In this document: in pieces, positions 1-7,502 of the stretch
How the letters are laid out: each line of letters begins with the position of its first letter
Numbering within the stretch: the stretch's first letter is position 1
Source: Brevibacillus brevis NBRC 100599
GTDB taxonomy: Bacteria > Bacillota > Bacilli > Brevibacillales > Brevibacillaceae
NCBI RefSeq assembly: GCF_000010165.1
Contig: NC_012491.1
Span: 4,099,501-4,163,500 of the forward strand
DNA length: 64,000 nucleotides
Direction: 5' to 3'
Notes under the pieces: generated by a model
What the model saw: the letters and a program-made list of their open reading frames with translations, nothing else
Told to the model about the DNA's origin: nothing
Databases searched by the model: none
Translations under genes and position numbers: made by a program

Positions 1-162
1 CAAGAGCGTAGACTTCCCTGACCCCGACGAGCCGCACAGAGCTACAAATTCTCCCTGGTTGATATGAAGGTTGATATCATACAGCACGGGCACTTTGATT
101 TTTCCCGTTCCGTAGCTGTGATTGACCCCTGTCACCGTCAGCTCTCCTGTTGAATTGACCAT
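1..162 (-). CDS. ABC transporter ATP-binding protein (N-terminal part, cut by window edge)
   Basis: The minus strand reads 54 codons from an ATG at 162 to the edge without a stop. A GAGGTG Shine-Dalgarno lies about 8 bases upstream. The Walker A motif GSSGSGKST is visible near residues 44-52, preceded by the short A-loop region of an export-type ATPase. The spacing and the GEFVALCGSSGSGKS style fit the LolD/MacB/DevA class of exporters that move lipoproteins, peptides or antibiotics, usually paired with an FtsX-like permease. The permease should lie left of the window. The exact substrate cannot be told from 54 residues. Confidence 0.85.
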   Translation of the reverse strand, partial: MVNSTGELTVTGVNHSYGTGKIKVPVLYDINLHINQGEFVALCGSSGSGKSTLL

Positions 163-224
163 CGTTTGTCGCACCTCATTCGTTCTCTAAAAATGGAAGC
201 TTTCGTAAACATCACATACTAAAG

Positions 225-321
225 ACGTAACATTTCGCAAAACGTAACGCTTCTTTCGGAAACATTTTACGATTTACAGAATAACCATGTTTTCTTCAAA
301 AATATGTAACAGCTATGTAAC
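225..321. promoter_or_regulatory. Tandem direct repeats of (T/A)(C/G)GTAAC type between the ABC ATPase and the small CDS
   Basis: TGTAAC occurs at 305-310 and again at 316-321, an exact 11-base period. ACGTAAC occurs at 225-231 and 242-248. Hexamers repeated one helical turn apart are the usual footprint of OmpR-family response regulators. The position between divergent genes suggests control of the exporter at the left edge, but no regulator gene is in the window. Confidence 0.35.
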
Positions 322-381
322 CTCTTGCAGCCTGTTACGTATTACAATGTAGATGTCAACAAACCATGGAGGTCGAAAAAG

Positions 382-555
382 ATGACTATCTATCGCTTTT
401 TATTTGAAACAGCAACACGCAGATGGGTTGAAATCATCAAGGCACCCAGTATGTTTGAGGCAGCAAAACAAGCCAAACAGCTTGCAACCAAGCGTTCCAA
501 GTCCATGTCCACTACCATCAGCTTCTCTTTTCACCACGCTGCTTCTCAAGCATAA
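382..555 (+). CDS. Small protein of unknown function, 57 aa
   Basis: The start at 382 is chosen because GGAGGTCG lies 8-12 bases before this ATG; a longer reading from 325 has no ribosome binding site. The peptide begins MTIYRFLFETATRRWVEI and is basic and amphipathic, with an Ala/Lys-rich middle (KQAKQLATKRSK) that could be helical. No signal peptide and no family I recognise. A rho-independent terminator follows 15 bases after the stop, so it is a single-gene transcript. Confidence 0.65.
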   Translation: MTIYRFLFETATRRWVEIIKAPSMFEAAKQAKQLATKRSKSMSTTISFSFHHAASQA

Positions 556-570
556 ATGCACACATACATA

Positions 571-602
571 AACCGCTTTCCCGTTATGGGAGGCGGTTTT
601 TA
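571..602 (+). terminator. Rho-independent terminator of the 57-aa gene
   Basis: AACCGC (571-576) pairs with GCGGTT (593-598), with an inner TCCC/GGGA pairing, followed by a run of T. Confidence 0.85.
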
Positions 603-725
603 TATTTTGGGGATATTATTGACAGCACCGATTTCTTCCTCTTTAATAGAGAGAGAGGCATTACAGCGCATGACAGTATAGATCCGCTTCGATTGTGCAG
701 CGGTATACAAAGGGAGATAATCACA

Positions 726-1553
726 ATGACCATGAAGAAAGCACTCACCATTGCAGGTTCCGACACCAGCGGCGGAGCTGGTCAGCAAGCAGACCTCAAA
801 ACGTTTCAGGAGCTTGGTGTTTTCGGGATGACCGCCCTCACCGTTATCGTAGCCCAAGATCCACATAATGAATGGTTTCACGAAGTGTTTCCGATCGATG
901 TTGCGATCCTAGAAAAACAAATCGAAACCGTACTCGCAGGAATTGGCGTAGATGCTGTAAAAACAGGGATGCTCGGAACCACTGAATTGGTTGACCTCGC
1001 TACCCGTAAAATAAAACAATACGATTTGAAAAATGTTGTCGTTGACCCTGTGATGATCTGTAAGGGTGCAGATGAAGCTCTCCATCCAGAAATTGCAGTC
1101 AGCCTGCGCGAAGTCTTGCTCCCGCATGCAACAGTTGCGACTCCTAACCTGTTCGAGGCTGGTATTCTTAGCCAAATGGGCGCGCTGAAAAGTGTCGATG
1201 ACATGAAGGAAGCGGCGAAGCGCATCCACGACTTCGGCACCTCTTATGTTGTGGTAAAAGGTGGCAGCAAGCTTCAAAGCGGAAATGCCGTAGATGTTTT
1301 CTATGACGGGAAAACGATCGAGGTAATGGAATCAGAGCGCTTTGAGACGAGCTTTACTCATGGTGCCGGCTGCACGTTCTCAGCTGCAATCTGTGCTGAA
1401 TTGGCAAAAGGAAACTCTGTACACAACGCAGTAGCTGTTGCCAAAGAATTTATTACCGAAGCGATTCGTCACTCGTTTGCGCTCAATCAATATGTGGGAC
1501 CTACTAATCACGGCGCGTACCGCATGAAAAAGCACGGCGAAGCGATTTGCTAA
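726..1553 (+). CDS. pdxK: Pyridoxine/hydroxymethylpyrimidine kinase (PdxK, ThiD-type ribokinase fold)
   Basis: ATP-dependent kinase that phosphorylates pyridoxine/pyridoxal in the cytoplasm for vitamin B6 salvage. The 275-aa product opens with the ThiD/PdxK signature GSDTSGGAGQQADLKTFQE (about residues 11-29), and carries the anion-hole motif HGAGCTFSAA near residue 212, whose Cys is typical of the Gram-positive PdxK branch. VDPVMICKGADE near residue 110 also matches B. subtilis PdxK closely. AGGGAG at 711-716 is 9 bases from the ATG at 726, so this start is preferred to the upstream one at 693 and to 732. A ThiD role in thiamine synthesis is the alternative. Confidence 0.93.
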   Translation: MTMKKALTIAGSDTSGGAGQQADLKTFQELGVFGMTALTVIVAQDPHNEWFHEVFPIDVAILEKQIETVLAGIGVDAVKTGMLGTTELVDLATRKIKQYDLKNVVVDPVMICKGADEALHPEIAVSLREVLLPHATVATPNLFEAGILSQMGALKSVDDMKEAAKRIHDFGTSYVVVKGGSKLQSGNAVDVFYDGKTIEVMESERFETSFTHGAGCTFSAAICAELAKGNSVHNAVAVAKEFITEAIRHSFALNQYVGPTNHGAYRMKKHGEAIC

Positions 1554-1570
1554 TCACATCTTGGTAAACA

Positions 1571-1620
1571 AAAACTCCTGACCAGCTCCGAGTCTTTCTC
1601 GGCGGGCCAGGAGTTTTCTT
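1571..1620. terminator. Bidirectional terminator between pdxK and rarD
   Basis: AACTCCTG (1573-1580) pairs with CAGGAGTT (1608-1615); an inner CCGAG/CTCGG pairing extends it. T-rich tails exist on both strands, serving the convergent genes. Confidence 0.85.
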
Positions 1621-1624
1621 ATGG

Positions 1625-2533
1625 TTACGCTTGTTTTTTGATAGCAACCTCGGGATTGATTGGGGCAGCTTTTCGTTTTATGCGTACAGAAGACACTGTA
1701 AATACGATGAGCGCAGACCAGATGAATCCAAAGCTGATGAAATGTGTTTGGGTGAAAGGCTCACCGAACAAGAAAACAGCTGATAGGAGCGATATCGTAG
1801 GCGCCAAGTATTGAATGAAGCCCACAACGGAAAGTGGGAGTCTAGTCGCTGCTTGGGCGAACCAGTAGAGCGGCATGGCAGTAGCTACCCCCGCCAGTGT
1901 CAGCAACAAAAGTTGCCACCACGCTAAGGATGTCATCGTCTCCGTCCCATTGACCTGTAGCATCAACAAATAACCGAAAGCAATAGGGGCCACAAACAGT
2001 GTCTCCCACGCCAGTCCGACCATCGCCTCCAGCCGGACGAGTTTTTTCGCCAAGCTGTAAAAAGCAAAGGTCAGAGCAAGTGATAAAGAGACCCATGGAA
2101 TCTCACCGTACTGGAAGGTGATGAACAGGACTCCGAAAGCCGCGAGTATAAGCGCGAACCATTGCCCAGCATGCATTTTTTCTTTTAAGAAAAGGACTCC
2201 AAGCAGTACAGTGATGAGAGGATTCATATAGTAACCAAGACTCGTTTGCATGACATGATTGTTATTCACTGCCCAGATAAAAATAAGCCAGTTTGCGCTG
2301 ATTAGCAGTGAACATATCGCTAATGCTCCGAACATTTTAAAACCAGTAACCGCTCCCCACATACTGCGCCAGCGTTTCGTTACCTGAATAATGATTGCGA
2401 CAAAAATAACCGACCAGACGATTCGATGAGCGAGTATCTCCCATGCCCCCATTGCCTGAAACAGCTTCCAATAGAGCGGGAGTAACCCCCAAGCCAAATA
2501 GGCCACAATTGCATAAATAATCCCCTGTCTCAT
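1625..2533 (-). CDS. rarD: EamA-family transporter RarD
   Basis: Drug/metabolite-transporter permease of 302 aa with about ten hydrophobic helices. It opens MRQGIIYAIVAYLAWGLLPLYWK, the characteristic RarD N-terminus, and has HRIVWS near residue 37 as in the E. coli protein first linked to chloramphenicol resistance. The physiological substrate of the family is not settled. The C-terminus ends in a basic tail (KRKAAPINPEVAIKKQA). It is transcribed alone, convergent with pdxK and sharing its terminator. Confidence 0.9.
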   Translation of the reverse strand: MRQGIIYAIVAYLAWGLLPLYWKLFQAMGAWEILAHRIVWSVIFVAIIIQVTKRWRSMWGAVTGFKMFGALAICSLLISANWLIFIWAVNNNHVMQTSLGYYMNPLITVLLGVLFLKEKMHAGQWFALILAAFGVLFITFQYGEIPWVSLSLALTFAFYSLAKKLVRLEAMVGLAWETLFVAPIAFGYLLMLQVNGTETMTSLAWWQLLLLTLAGVATAMPLYWFAQAATRLPLSVVGFIQYLAPTISLLSAVFLFGEPFTQTHFISFGFIWSALIVFTVSSVRIKRKAAPINPEVAIKKQA

Positions 2534-2744
2534 CCTGCTCCTCCATGTGTTTCGCCTTCTCTTTCTCTATAGACGACTTTTAAACTTCTTCTCTATGAAG
2601 TAGTGTAACGGAAATACGAAAAAACAGCTATGTATTCTCACGTAAAAGAAGGTGTCCCCTACACTTTCATCCGTTACCATATTACCAATGCACGCAGCTA
2701 TCTAATTACCTTAGTAGCATAGTAAAGTGCAGACAAAAATTTTA

Positions 2745-2773
2745 TTGTACCACTTTTATACCTGTAGTACAAT
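2745..2773 (+). promoter_or_regulatory. Sigma-A promoter of the EamA gene
   Basis: TTGTAC (2745-2750), 17-base spacer, TACAAT (2768-2773). It lies inside the longest open frame, which rules out the most upstream possible start codon for the downstream gene. Confidence 0.75.
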
Positions 2774-2819
2774 AGTCATTATTCTTCCGAGTTTAGTCAT
2801 ACGAAAGGAACTTTTACTT

Positions 2820-3728
2820 ATGACATACTGGCGATCTATCTTTTTAGTTTTACTCGGTGCGTGCAGCTACGGTGTTCTCTCGATCTTCATGAAGCATGCT
2901 TTTCAACTCGGCTTTACGCCGTTTGAAATGAGTGGAAGCCAATTGATTTTTGGCGGATTGATCATGACGGTCATGGCCATCTTTTTCTCCAAGCAACGGT
3001 TTTCGTTCAAGTATTTGTTGCTTTTGGCACCAGCCAGCCTCATGATGGCCTCAACCAGTCTTTTTTACCATCAGGCTGTTAGCCGGGTTTCTGCTTCGCT
3101 CGCAATCGTTCTCCTCTTTCAGTTTACCTGGATCGGCGTTTTGCTGGAGGCGATTGTGGATCGCAAATGGCCGACCGCTGAAAAATGGGTGTCTCTGGCT
3201 ATGCTTGGAGCAGGGACCGTTCTTGCAAGTGGACTTAGCGAAAGCGGAATTCAGAGTGTAGACATGGTCGGACTGATCTTCGGTCTGATGTCGGGCGCGA
3301 CCTTTGCCTTGGTTATTTTCTTTAGCGGGCGAATTCTTCCAGGAATGGACCCCTACTTGCGAAGCGCGATTTCGATTAGTATGGCTGCCCTGATGCTCTC
3401 GATCGTTTATCCACCAACTTTCCTGGTAAATGGTCAGCTTCTGCAAGGTTTGCTGCCGCTTGGTCTTTTGGTTGCGATCTTCGGTTCGGTCATTCCCATC
3501 TTCTGTTTGGCTGTCGGTGTACCACGGATCGGCAATGGACTGGCTACCATTTTAAGTGCAGTCGAGCTACCCACCGTCGTGCTCTTGTCGAGCTTCGTAC
3601 TTCAAGAGACTGTCTCTCTCCCGCAATGGGGTGGCGTATTCATGATCCTTGCTGCCATCTGCGTACCCCAAGTAAAATGGCGGAAACTATTCTCCCCTTC
3701 TCACGACCTCGAGCAGGAAAGAATGTAG
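2820..3728 (+). CDS. EamA/DMT-family transporter
   Basis: Ten-helix drug/metabolite transporter of 302 aa with two EamA repeats (roughly residues 5-140 and 155-290). The start at 2820 is chosen because GAAAGGAAC sits 9 bases upstream and the promoter lies between this ATG and the longer ORF start at 2727. It shares its fold, but not obvious close sequence, with the RarD gene on the other side of a 286-base intergenic region. The GLATILSAVELPTVVLLS motif near the end is typical of Gram-positive YdcZ/YcxC-type members. Substrate unknown. Confidence 0.88.
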   Translation: MTYWRSIFLVLLGACSYGVLSIFMKHAFQLGFTPFEMSGSQLIFGGLIMTVMAIFFSKQRFSFKYLLLLAPASLMMASTSLFYHQAVSRVSASLAIVLLFQFTWIGVLLEAIVDRKWPTAEKWVSLAMLGAGTVLASGLSESGIQSVDMVGLIFGLMSGATFALVIFFSGRILPGMDPYLRSAISISMAALMLSIVYPPTFLVNGQLLQGLLPLGLLVAIFGSVIPIFCLAVGVPRIGNGLATILSAVELPTVVLLSSFVLQETVSLPQWGGVFMILAAICVPQVKWRKLFSPSHDLEQERM

Positions 3729-3751
3729 CGCCGTTTCTTATAACCGCATAC

Positions 3752-3790
3752 AAAAAGCGTGCAGACGAATTGGCTCTGCACGCTTTTTTT
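3752..3790 (+). terminator. Terminator of the EamA gene
   Basis: AAAGCGTGCAGA pairs with TCTGCACGCTTT followed by TTTTT; a strong canonical hairpin. Confidence 0.9.
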
Positions 3791-3799
3791 GATGATGCT

Positions 3800-4098
3800 C
3801 CCTCTTTTTATGGAAGGAAGGTAGAATCTTTGACTCGAATTTATTTACAAAGACTGCCACTCTAGGGGGAAAGCCTGCTGATTGGGATACGCAGCCACCG
3901 AAACTCGCCGTGCTCGTCTCCTTATTACAAGAACAACCTCAGAAGATACAAGCCGCTTACAAGGATCGATTAGAAGCAGAGTTTCCCGCAACGGAATCTG
4001 GCATGCATACGATTTCACAAGTGCTTGTCCGAACGATTTTTCACGAAGGGATGCACCTCGCCTCCCTCCATACAATCCGGAGGTGTCTAGACAAATGA
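3800..4098 (+). pseudogene. Remnant of a DinB/YfiT-type protein (C-terminal part only)
   Basis: An open frame without a plausible start reads ...GGKPADWDTQPPKLAVLVSLL then a helix and FHEGMHLASLHTIRRCLDK before the stop at 4098. The HEGMH-x-LHTIRR ending resembles the last metal-binding helix of DinB_2 four-helix-bundle proteins (commonly HE-x-x-H-x-G). The first half of the fold, with the other His ligands, is missing and the frame is closed upstream by TGA. I read this as a decayed gene. A real short gene from GTG 3910 (62 aa) is the less likely alternative. Confidence 0.5.
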
Positions 4099-4460
4099 AT
4101 CAGATTATCACGCCGATTTTTCGTATGTTTGATGTTGAGAAGGCAAGAGAGTTTTACGTGGATTTTCTAGGTTTTCAAATTGATTGGGAGCATCGTTACG
4201 AGGATCATTTTCCTTTATACATGCAAATTTCCTCTCCATCGTGCACACTTCATCTGTCTGAGCATCACGGGGATGCTTGTCCTGGCTCAGCGATCCGCGT
4301 ACAGGTAGAGGACATTGAGCTTTTTCATCAGTCCCTGTTGCGCCAAGAGTACAAGTATGCTCGTCCTGGTTTAGAGGAGACGCCGTGGGGAACGCGTGAA
4401 GTGAGCGTGACCGATCCTTTTGGCAATCGCCTTCACTTTTATCAGCCTGATCACTCGTAA
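4095..4460 (+). CDS. Glyoxalase-superfamily (VOC) protein
   Basis: 121-aa single-domain VOC protein. Start 4095 is fixed by GGAGGTG 8 bases upstream. The pattern begins MNQIITPIFRMFDVEKAREFYVDFLGF, the usual beta-alpha opening of glyoxalase/bleomycin-resistance folds, and ends VTDPFGNRLHFYQP, the metal-ligand strand (Glu replaced here by His). This subfamily is often annotated as glyoxalase superfamily or bleomycin-resistance-like, without a proven substrate. Its start overlaps the end of the DinB remnant by 4 bases. A bidirectional terminator separates it from the tRNA cluster. Confidence 0.85.
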   Translation: MNQIITPIFRMFDVEKAREFYVDFLGFQIDWEHRYEDHFPLYMQISSPSCTLHLSEHHGDACPGSAIRVQVEDIELFHQSLLRQEYKYARPGLEETPWGTREVSVTDPFGNRLHFYQPDHS

Positions 4461-4474
4461 ACAAATACAAAGAA

Positions 4475-4514
4475 AGCCCAGCCGGAGTTCCTTTACAGGA
4501 GCCACCGCTGGGCT
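4475..4514. terminator. Terminator between the VOC gene and the tRNA cluster
   Basis: AGCCCAGC pairs with GCTGGGCT; T-rich sequence follows on both strands, so it can end both the VOC mRNA and the minus-strand tRNA transcript. Confidence 0.8.
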
Positions 4515-4545
4515 ATTTCATTTTTACATTTTGAACATAAATAGA

Positions 4546-4622
4546 TGGGGCGATCGATGGGACTTGAACCCACGAGTGCCGGAGCCACAATCCGGTGCGT
4601 TAACCCCTTCGCCACGACCGCC
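4546..4622 (-). tRNA. tRNA-His (GTG)
   Basis: Minus strand folds as a full cloverleaf with anticodon GTG in the loop TTGTGGC, T-arm GTGGGTTCAAGTCCCAT, encoded CCA end, and the extra G at position -1 that marks tRNA-His. Last gene of the five-tRNA cluster. Confidence 0.95.
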
Positions 4623-4638
4623 ATATATAGGGTTTGCT

Positions 4639-4725
4639 TGGTGCGGTCGAGAGGACTTGAACCTCCACGGTGTTGCCACCACTAGAACCTGAATCTAGCG
4701 CGTCTGCCAATTCCGCCACGACCGC
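4639..4725 (-). tRNA. tRNA-Leu (CAG)
   Basis: 87-nt class II tRNA with acceptor GCGGTCG/CGACCGC, anticodon CAG in TTCAGGT, long variable arm (GTGGTGGCAACACC) and encoded CCA. Confidence 0.95.
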
Positions 4726-4734
4726 ATATAAAAA

Positions 4735-4810
4735 TGGTGGAGGCTGACGGGATCGAACCGCCGACCCTCTGCTTGTAAGGCAGATGCTCTCCCAGCTGAG
4801 CTAAGCCTCC
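4735..4810 (-). tRNA. tRNA-Val (TAC)
   Basis: 76-nt tRNA with acceptor GGAGGCT/AGCCTCC, anticodon TAC in the loop CTTACAA, T-loop GTTCGATCC, encoded CCA. Confidence 0.95.
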
Positions 4811-4843
4811 AAATCACCTACAAGATGTAGGGATTTTTCTAAG

Positions 4844-4917
4844 TGACCCGTAGGGGATTCGAACCCCTGTATGACAGCGTGAAAGGCTGCTGTGTTAAAC
4901 CGCTTCACCAACGGGCC
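4844..4917 (-). tRNA. tRNA-Glu (TTC)
   Basis: Acceptor GGCCCGT/ACGGGTC, anticodon TTC in CTTTCAC, T-loop GGTTCGAATCC. The discriminator A is followed by CTT, so the CCA end is not encoded, unlike the neighbouring tRNAs. Confidence 0.95.
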
Positions 4918-4925
4918 AAGTAAGA

Positions 4926-5018
4926 TGGCGGATGGAGTGGGATTTGAACCCACGAGACGGTTCGACACCGCCTACACGATTTCCAATCGTGCTCCTTCGG
5001 CCGCTCGGACATCCATCC
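4926..5018 (-). tRNA. tRNA-Ser (GGA)
   Basis: 93-nt class II tRNA, acceptor GGATGGA/TCCATCC, anticodon GGA in TTGGAAA, long variable arm, encoded CCA. First gene of the cluster. Confidence 0.95.
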
Positions 5019-5052
5019 ATTGAGCATGCAAGCGTTCGCTTCGGCAAGAATT

Positions 5053-5081
5053 AATCTATCATATTCACAACATGATATCAA
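5053..5081 (-). promoter_or_regulatory. Promoter of the tRNA cluster
   Basis: On the minus strand TTGATA (5081-5076), 17-base spacer, TAGATT (5058-5053), about 35 bases before tRNA-Ser. Only a fair match to the sigma-A consensus. Confidence 0.5.
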
Positions 5082-5152
5082 GTGATATTTTGAAAGTTTT
5101 TCCCTTTGTCCATCTCCGAGCCATTCATGTCAGGCGATTATCTATCGAAACG

Positions 5153-5184
5153 AAAAAAGGGAGATTGCCTAAAGCAACTTCCCT
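5153..5184 (-). terminator. Orphan terminator-like hairpin upstream of the tRNA promoter
   Basis: On the minus strand GGGAAGTTGC pairs with GCAATCTCCC (one mismatch) and is followed by TTTTTT. No minus-strand gene ends here; thiM, the next one, is 700 bases away. Confidence 0.5.
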
Positions 5185-5237
5185 TCTTGTTCAATATGAT
5201 ACAAGTAGTATTCCTTTACAAGACGGAGTGATGTTCG

Positions 5238-5522
5238 TTGTCAAAAAGAAAACGCCGTTCAGTAGGCTTCCCCTGTTTGTACGGAAACTGGTGTGGGCCT
5301 GGATGCTCCGGGCCGGCCGCGCCAATTGATAATGTCGACAGATGCTGCAAGAGGCATGATGAATGCTATGTAAAGCACGGCTATTTCTCTTGTCACTGCG
5401 ATCAGGAGCTCGTACGCTGCCTTCGAAATAAAGTAAACAACACAACGGAAAAAGGGAGAATGGCCGGAATCATCTCGAATTTTTTCTCTCGTACAGGGTG
5501 CTTTCCCAGCAATCCTCGCTAG
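5238..5522 (+). CDS. Small secreted-type phospholipase A2 fold protein
   Basis: 94-aa Cys-rich protein. YGNWCGPGCSGP (residues 15-26) is a calcium-loop motif and RCCKRHDECY (36-45) contains the His-Asp catalytic helix motif of phospholipase A2. The pattern is closest to the compact PLA2 domains of parvovirus capsid VP1 and their bacterial counterparts, which hydrolyse the sn-2 ester of phospholipids. Nine cysteines suggest disulfides, yet no signal peptide is visible. Start is TTG at 5238 with GGAGTG about 8 bases upstream; an earlier ATG at 5231 is out of frame. It stands alone between the tRNAs and a 67-aa gene. Confidence 0.82.
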   Translation: MSKRKRRSVGFPCLYGNWCGPGCSGPAAPIDNVDRCCKRHDECYVKHGYFSCHCDQELVRCLRNKVNNTTEKGRMAGIISNFFSRTGCFPSNPR

Positions 5523-5657
5523 CCTTTTCTGAATCGTTTTCCTTGTCAGTTTTCATCCAAAAAACGGTAACAACTTGGACATGATTCAGACATAATTACC
5601 TTGTTTTTCCTTGTATTTTTTTGGTACTCTATTGAATGTCCAAGGAGGGTACGCAAC

Positions 5658-5861
5658 GTGGAATTGCACATACGAACAGACGCCAGTGTTGCACTGACGT
5701 TAAAGAGAGAAATTATTTGTCATGGTATTTCCCGTTTTTATGTCCGTCCATACGATGATGATCACGTTGAATTTATATTCCTATCACTCTCAGAGCACCA
5801 GAAGAAGCTGCTGTCTTATTCACTACGAAATTACAGCTACTGTCTAACATATCTAGCTTAA
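5658..5861 (+). CDS. Small protein of unknown function, 67 aa
   Basis: AAGGAGG at 5642-5648 lies 9 bases before GTG 5658, so this start is taken rather than the longer frame from 5601. Product begins (M)ELHIRTDASVALTLKREIICHG and ends LRNYSYCLTYLA; predicted alternating strand/helix, no membrane segment, no family recognised. A terminator follows 21 bases after the stop. Confidence 0.6.
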   Translation: MELHIRTDASVALTLKREIICHGISRFYVRPYDDDHVEFIFLSLSEHQKKLLSYSLRNYSYCLTYLA

Positions 5862-5882
5862 TCGCTCTACGGCCATTTTTCT

Positions 5883-5909
5883 CCCCTTTTTTAAAGGGGA
5901 ATTTTTATT
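5883..5909 (+). terminator. Terminator of the 67-aa gene
   Basis: CCCCTTT (5883-5889) pairs with AAAGGGG (5893-5899) followed by AATTTTTATT on the plus strand. Its tail overlaps the stop codon of the convergent thiM. Confidence 0.65.
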
Positions 5910-6714
5910 CCCTTTTTTCGATGTATCCAAGACGGCGAACATCCTCTGCGGTCAAGTTATGCAAGGCATTCAAAAATTCGATTTGGAAACTGCCTGGACC
6001 TACTTCTGCTGCTTTCTCGGCTGCCAGCTGAGCAGCAACACCGTAGCATACCAATGCCGCAGCTCCTGCGATCAGCTTGTCTTTTGCAATGGCTGCAAAC
6101 GCTCCCATAACAGACGTTAACAAACAGCCTGTTCCGGTCACCTTTGTTAAGATTGGATGACCATTATGGATCGAGTAAGTCTTTTCTCCGTCCGAAATAA
6201 CGTCGACCTTGCCCGTAATCGCAACGATTGTTCTTAGTTTTTTCGCTGCTGCTCTCGCTAGGTCCTCGACATCTCCGCCAGCTTCCTTCGCATCTACACC
6301 TTTAATCTCCCAGCGCTCCCCGATGACATTCGCAACCTCGGCAGCATTTCCTCTAATGAAAGCAAGGTCGAGTTCCTGCGCAAGACGTTGACTTGTTTCG
6401 GTTCGATACGATGTTGCTCCCGCTCCCACCGGATCAAACAAAACAGGCACTCCATGCTGATTCGCGGATTTTCCTGCGATCAACATCGCTTCGATCTCGT
6501 GCTCATTCAATGTCCCTATATTCAATACAAGAGCTCCGGCGATCTTCGCCATATCTGCCACCTCTTGTTTGGCGTACGCCATGACAGGGGATGCACCGAG
6601 AGCTAACAAGCCGTTCGCTGTAAAGTTTGTGACAACTACGTTCGTTATGTTATGAACGAGTGGATTTTCCTCGCGCACTTTAATTAGTAATTGCCCGATT
6701 GTCTCCAGAATCAT
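5905..6714 (-). CDS. thiM: Hydroxyethylthiazole kinase
   Basis: Phosphorylates 4-methyl-5-(2-hydroxyethyl)thiazole for thiamine salvage. 269 aa, the usual length. Diagnostic segments are [27 protein letters not shown] (start), [11 protein letters not shown] near residue 92, and TGTGC at 193-197, whose Cys is the active-site residue of the B. subtilis enzyme. GAGGAAAGGGG precedes the ATG at 6714. The first 35 bases overlap the end of the upstream 210-aa gene, implying translational coupling. thiD and thiE, its usual partners, are not adjacent, and no TPP riboswitch was seen. Confidence 0.95.
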   Translation of the reverse strand: MILETIGQLLIKVREENPLVHNITNVVVTNFTANGLLALGASPVMAYAKQEVADMAKIAGALVLNIGTLNEHEIEAMLIAGKSANQHGVPVLFDPVGAGATSYRTETSQRLAQELDLAFIRGNAAEVANVIGERWEIKGVDAKEAGGDVEDLARAAAKKLRTIVAITGKVDVISDGEKTYSIHNGHPILTKVTGTGCLLTSVMGAFAAIAKDKLIAGAAALVCYGVAAQLAAEKAAEVGPGSFQIEFLNALHNLTAEDVRRLGYIEKRE

Positions 6715-7312
6715 GATCGTTACCCCTTTCCTCCTGAACAGAGACTCGTGGAATCATCTTGTACACCTCGATGACTTCTCCTAATATAGAATGCTCTTGT
6801 ATGACGCCAATGATGATATACGTGTGTTTTAAGATGGGTAATTCGCGCATATTCGCTACGATTTTCCACACCTTCCCATCATCATCCGTCACACTAGCAC
6901 TGAACGAGACTCTTCCCGCCCCTTCTTTCAAGATATCCACGGCATCAAGCACTCCGCATATTTTCATCCGATCATCTGGATGCATGATCCGGTTTTCCTC
7001 GACCCATTTTAGCTTCATTTCTTCTACTTTTAGTGTTTTCCATCGATCAAGGAACTCCCAATCCTTGGAATGCGGAAATATATGCTTCGTTTGCTCAAGG
7101 AAGGTGTTGTACTCTCCGTGTAGCTGATCTACATAATCATCTACATCCTCAGAAATCACGCGAATCGAATTTTCTCCGCAAGTACGGATGTGGTGAGCCA
7201 GGTATTTGAAGGACTCGATCATGTCAAAGTTTCCCCAGCCCCAGGCCTGTTCGCCGAAAACTCCCCCCCGGGTTCGGCATTTTAGGCAGGTGAAGTAATA
7301 GTATGTAGGCAT
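6680..7312 (-). CDS. Protein of unknown function with N-terminal CxxC, 210 aa
   Basis: Soluble 210-aa protein beginning [27 protein letters not shown]. The CLKC pair and an aromatic-rich N-terminus resemble half a zinc ribbon. The rest is acidic alpha/beta with a segment [25 protein letters not shown] that looks like an antiparallel sheet. No family recognised. GGGGAGATAGGGGAAC precedes the ATG. It overlaps thiM by 35 bases, so both are one transcript, but nothing in the sequence links it to thiamine. Confidence 0.75.
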   Translation of the reverse strand: MPTYYYFTCLKCRTRGGVFGEQAWGWGNFDMIESFKYLAHHIRTCGENSIRVISEDVDDYVDQLHGEYNTFLEQTKHIFPHSKDWEFLDRWKTLKVEEMKLKWVEENRIMHPDDRMKICGVLDAVDILKEGAGRVSFSASVTDDDGKVWKIVANMRELPILKHTYIIIGVIQEHSILGEVIEVYKMIPRVSVQEERGNDHDSGDNRAITN

Positions 7313-7461
7313 ATCTGTTCCCCTATCTCCCCTATTTTGTCTCTCTTTTGGTATCGGTTGAGGAAGCGATGCAATTTATGTTACATTCGAACCTATTTTT
7401 TGAAACTTTTCAGCAATTTGTTCACAATTTAATTCCTGTATTTTAGTGTAAGTTAAATCAC

Positions 7462-7498
7462 AAAAGGTGGCTCCCCCAAAATTTTCAGGAAGCCACTC
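7462..7498 (-). terminator. Terminator of rtcB
   Basis: Minus strand GTGGCT (7496-7491) pairs with AGCCAC (7472-7467), extended by CC/GG, followed by CTTTTGTG. Confidence 0.8.
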
Positions 7499-7502
7499 TT
7501 CA

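Noticed and set aside
4420..4692. 90-codon ORF
   Set aside because: Runs through the tRNA-His and tRNA-Leu genes; not coding.
6715..7320. TPP riboswitch before thiM
   Set aside because: No CUGAGA or related core in the upstream region; thiM is simply downstream of another gene.
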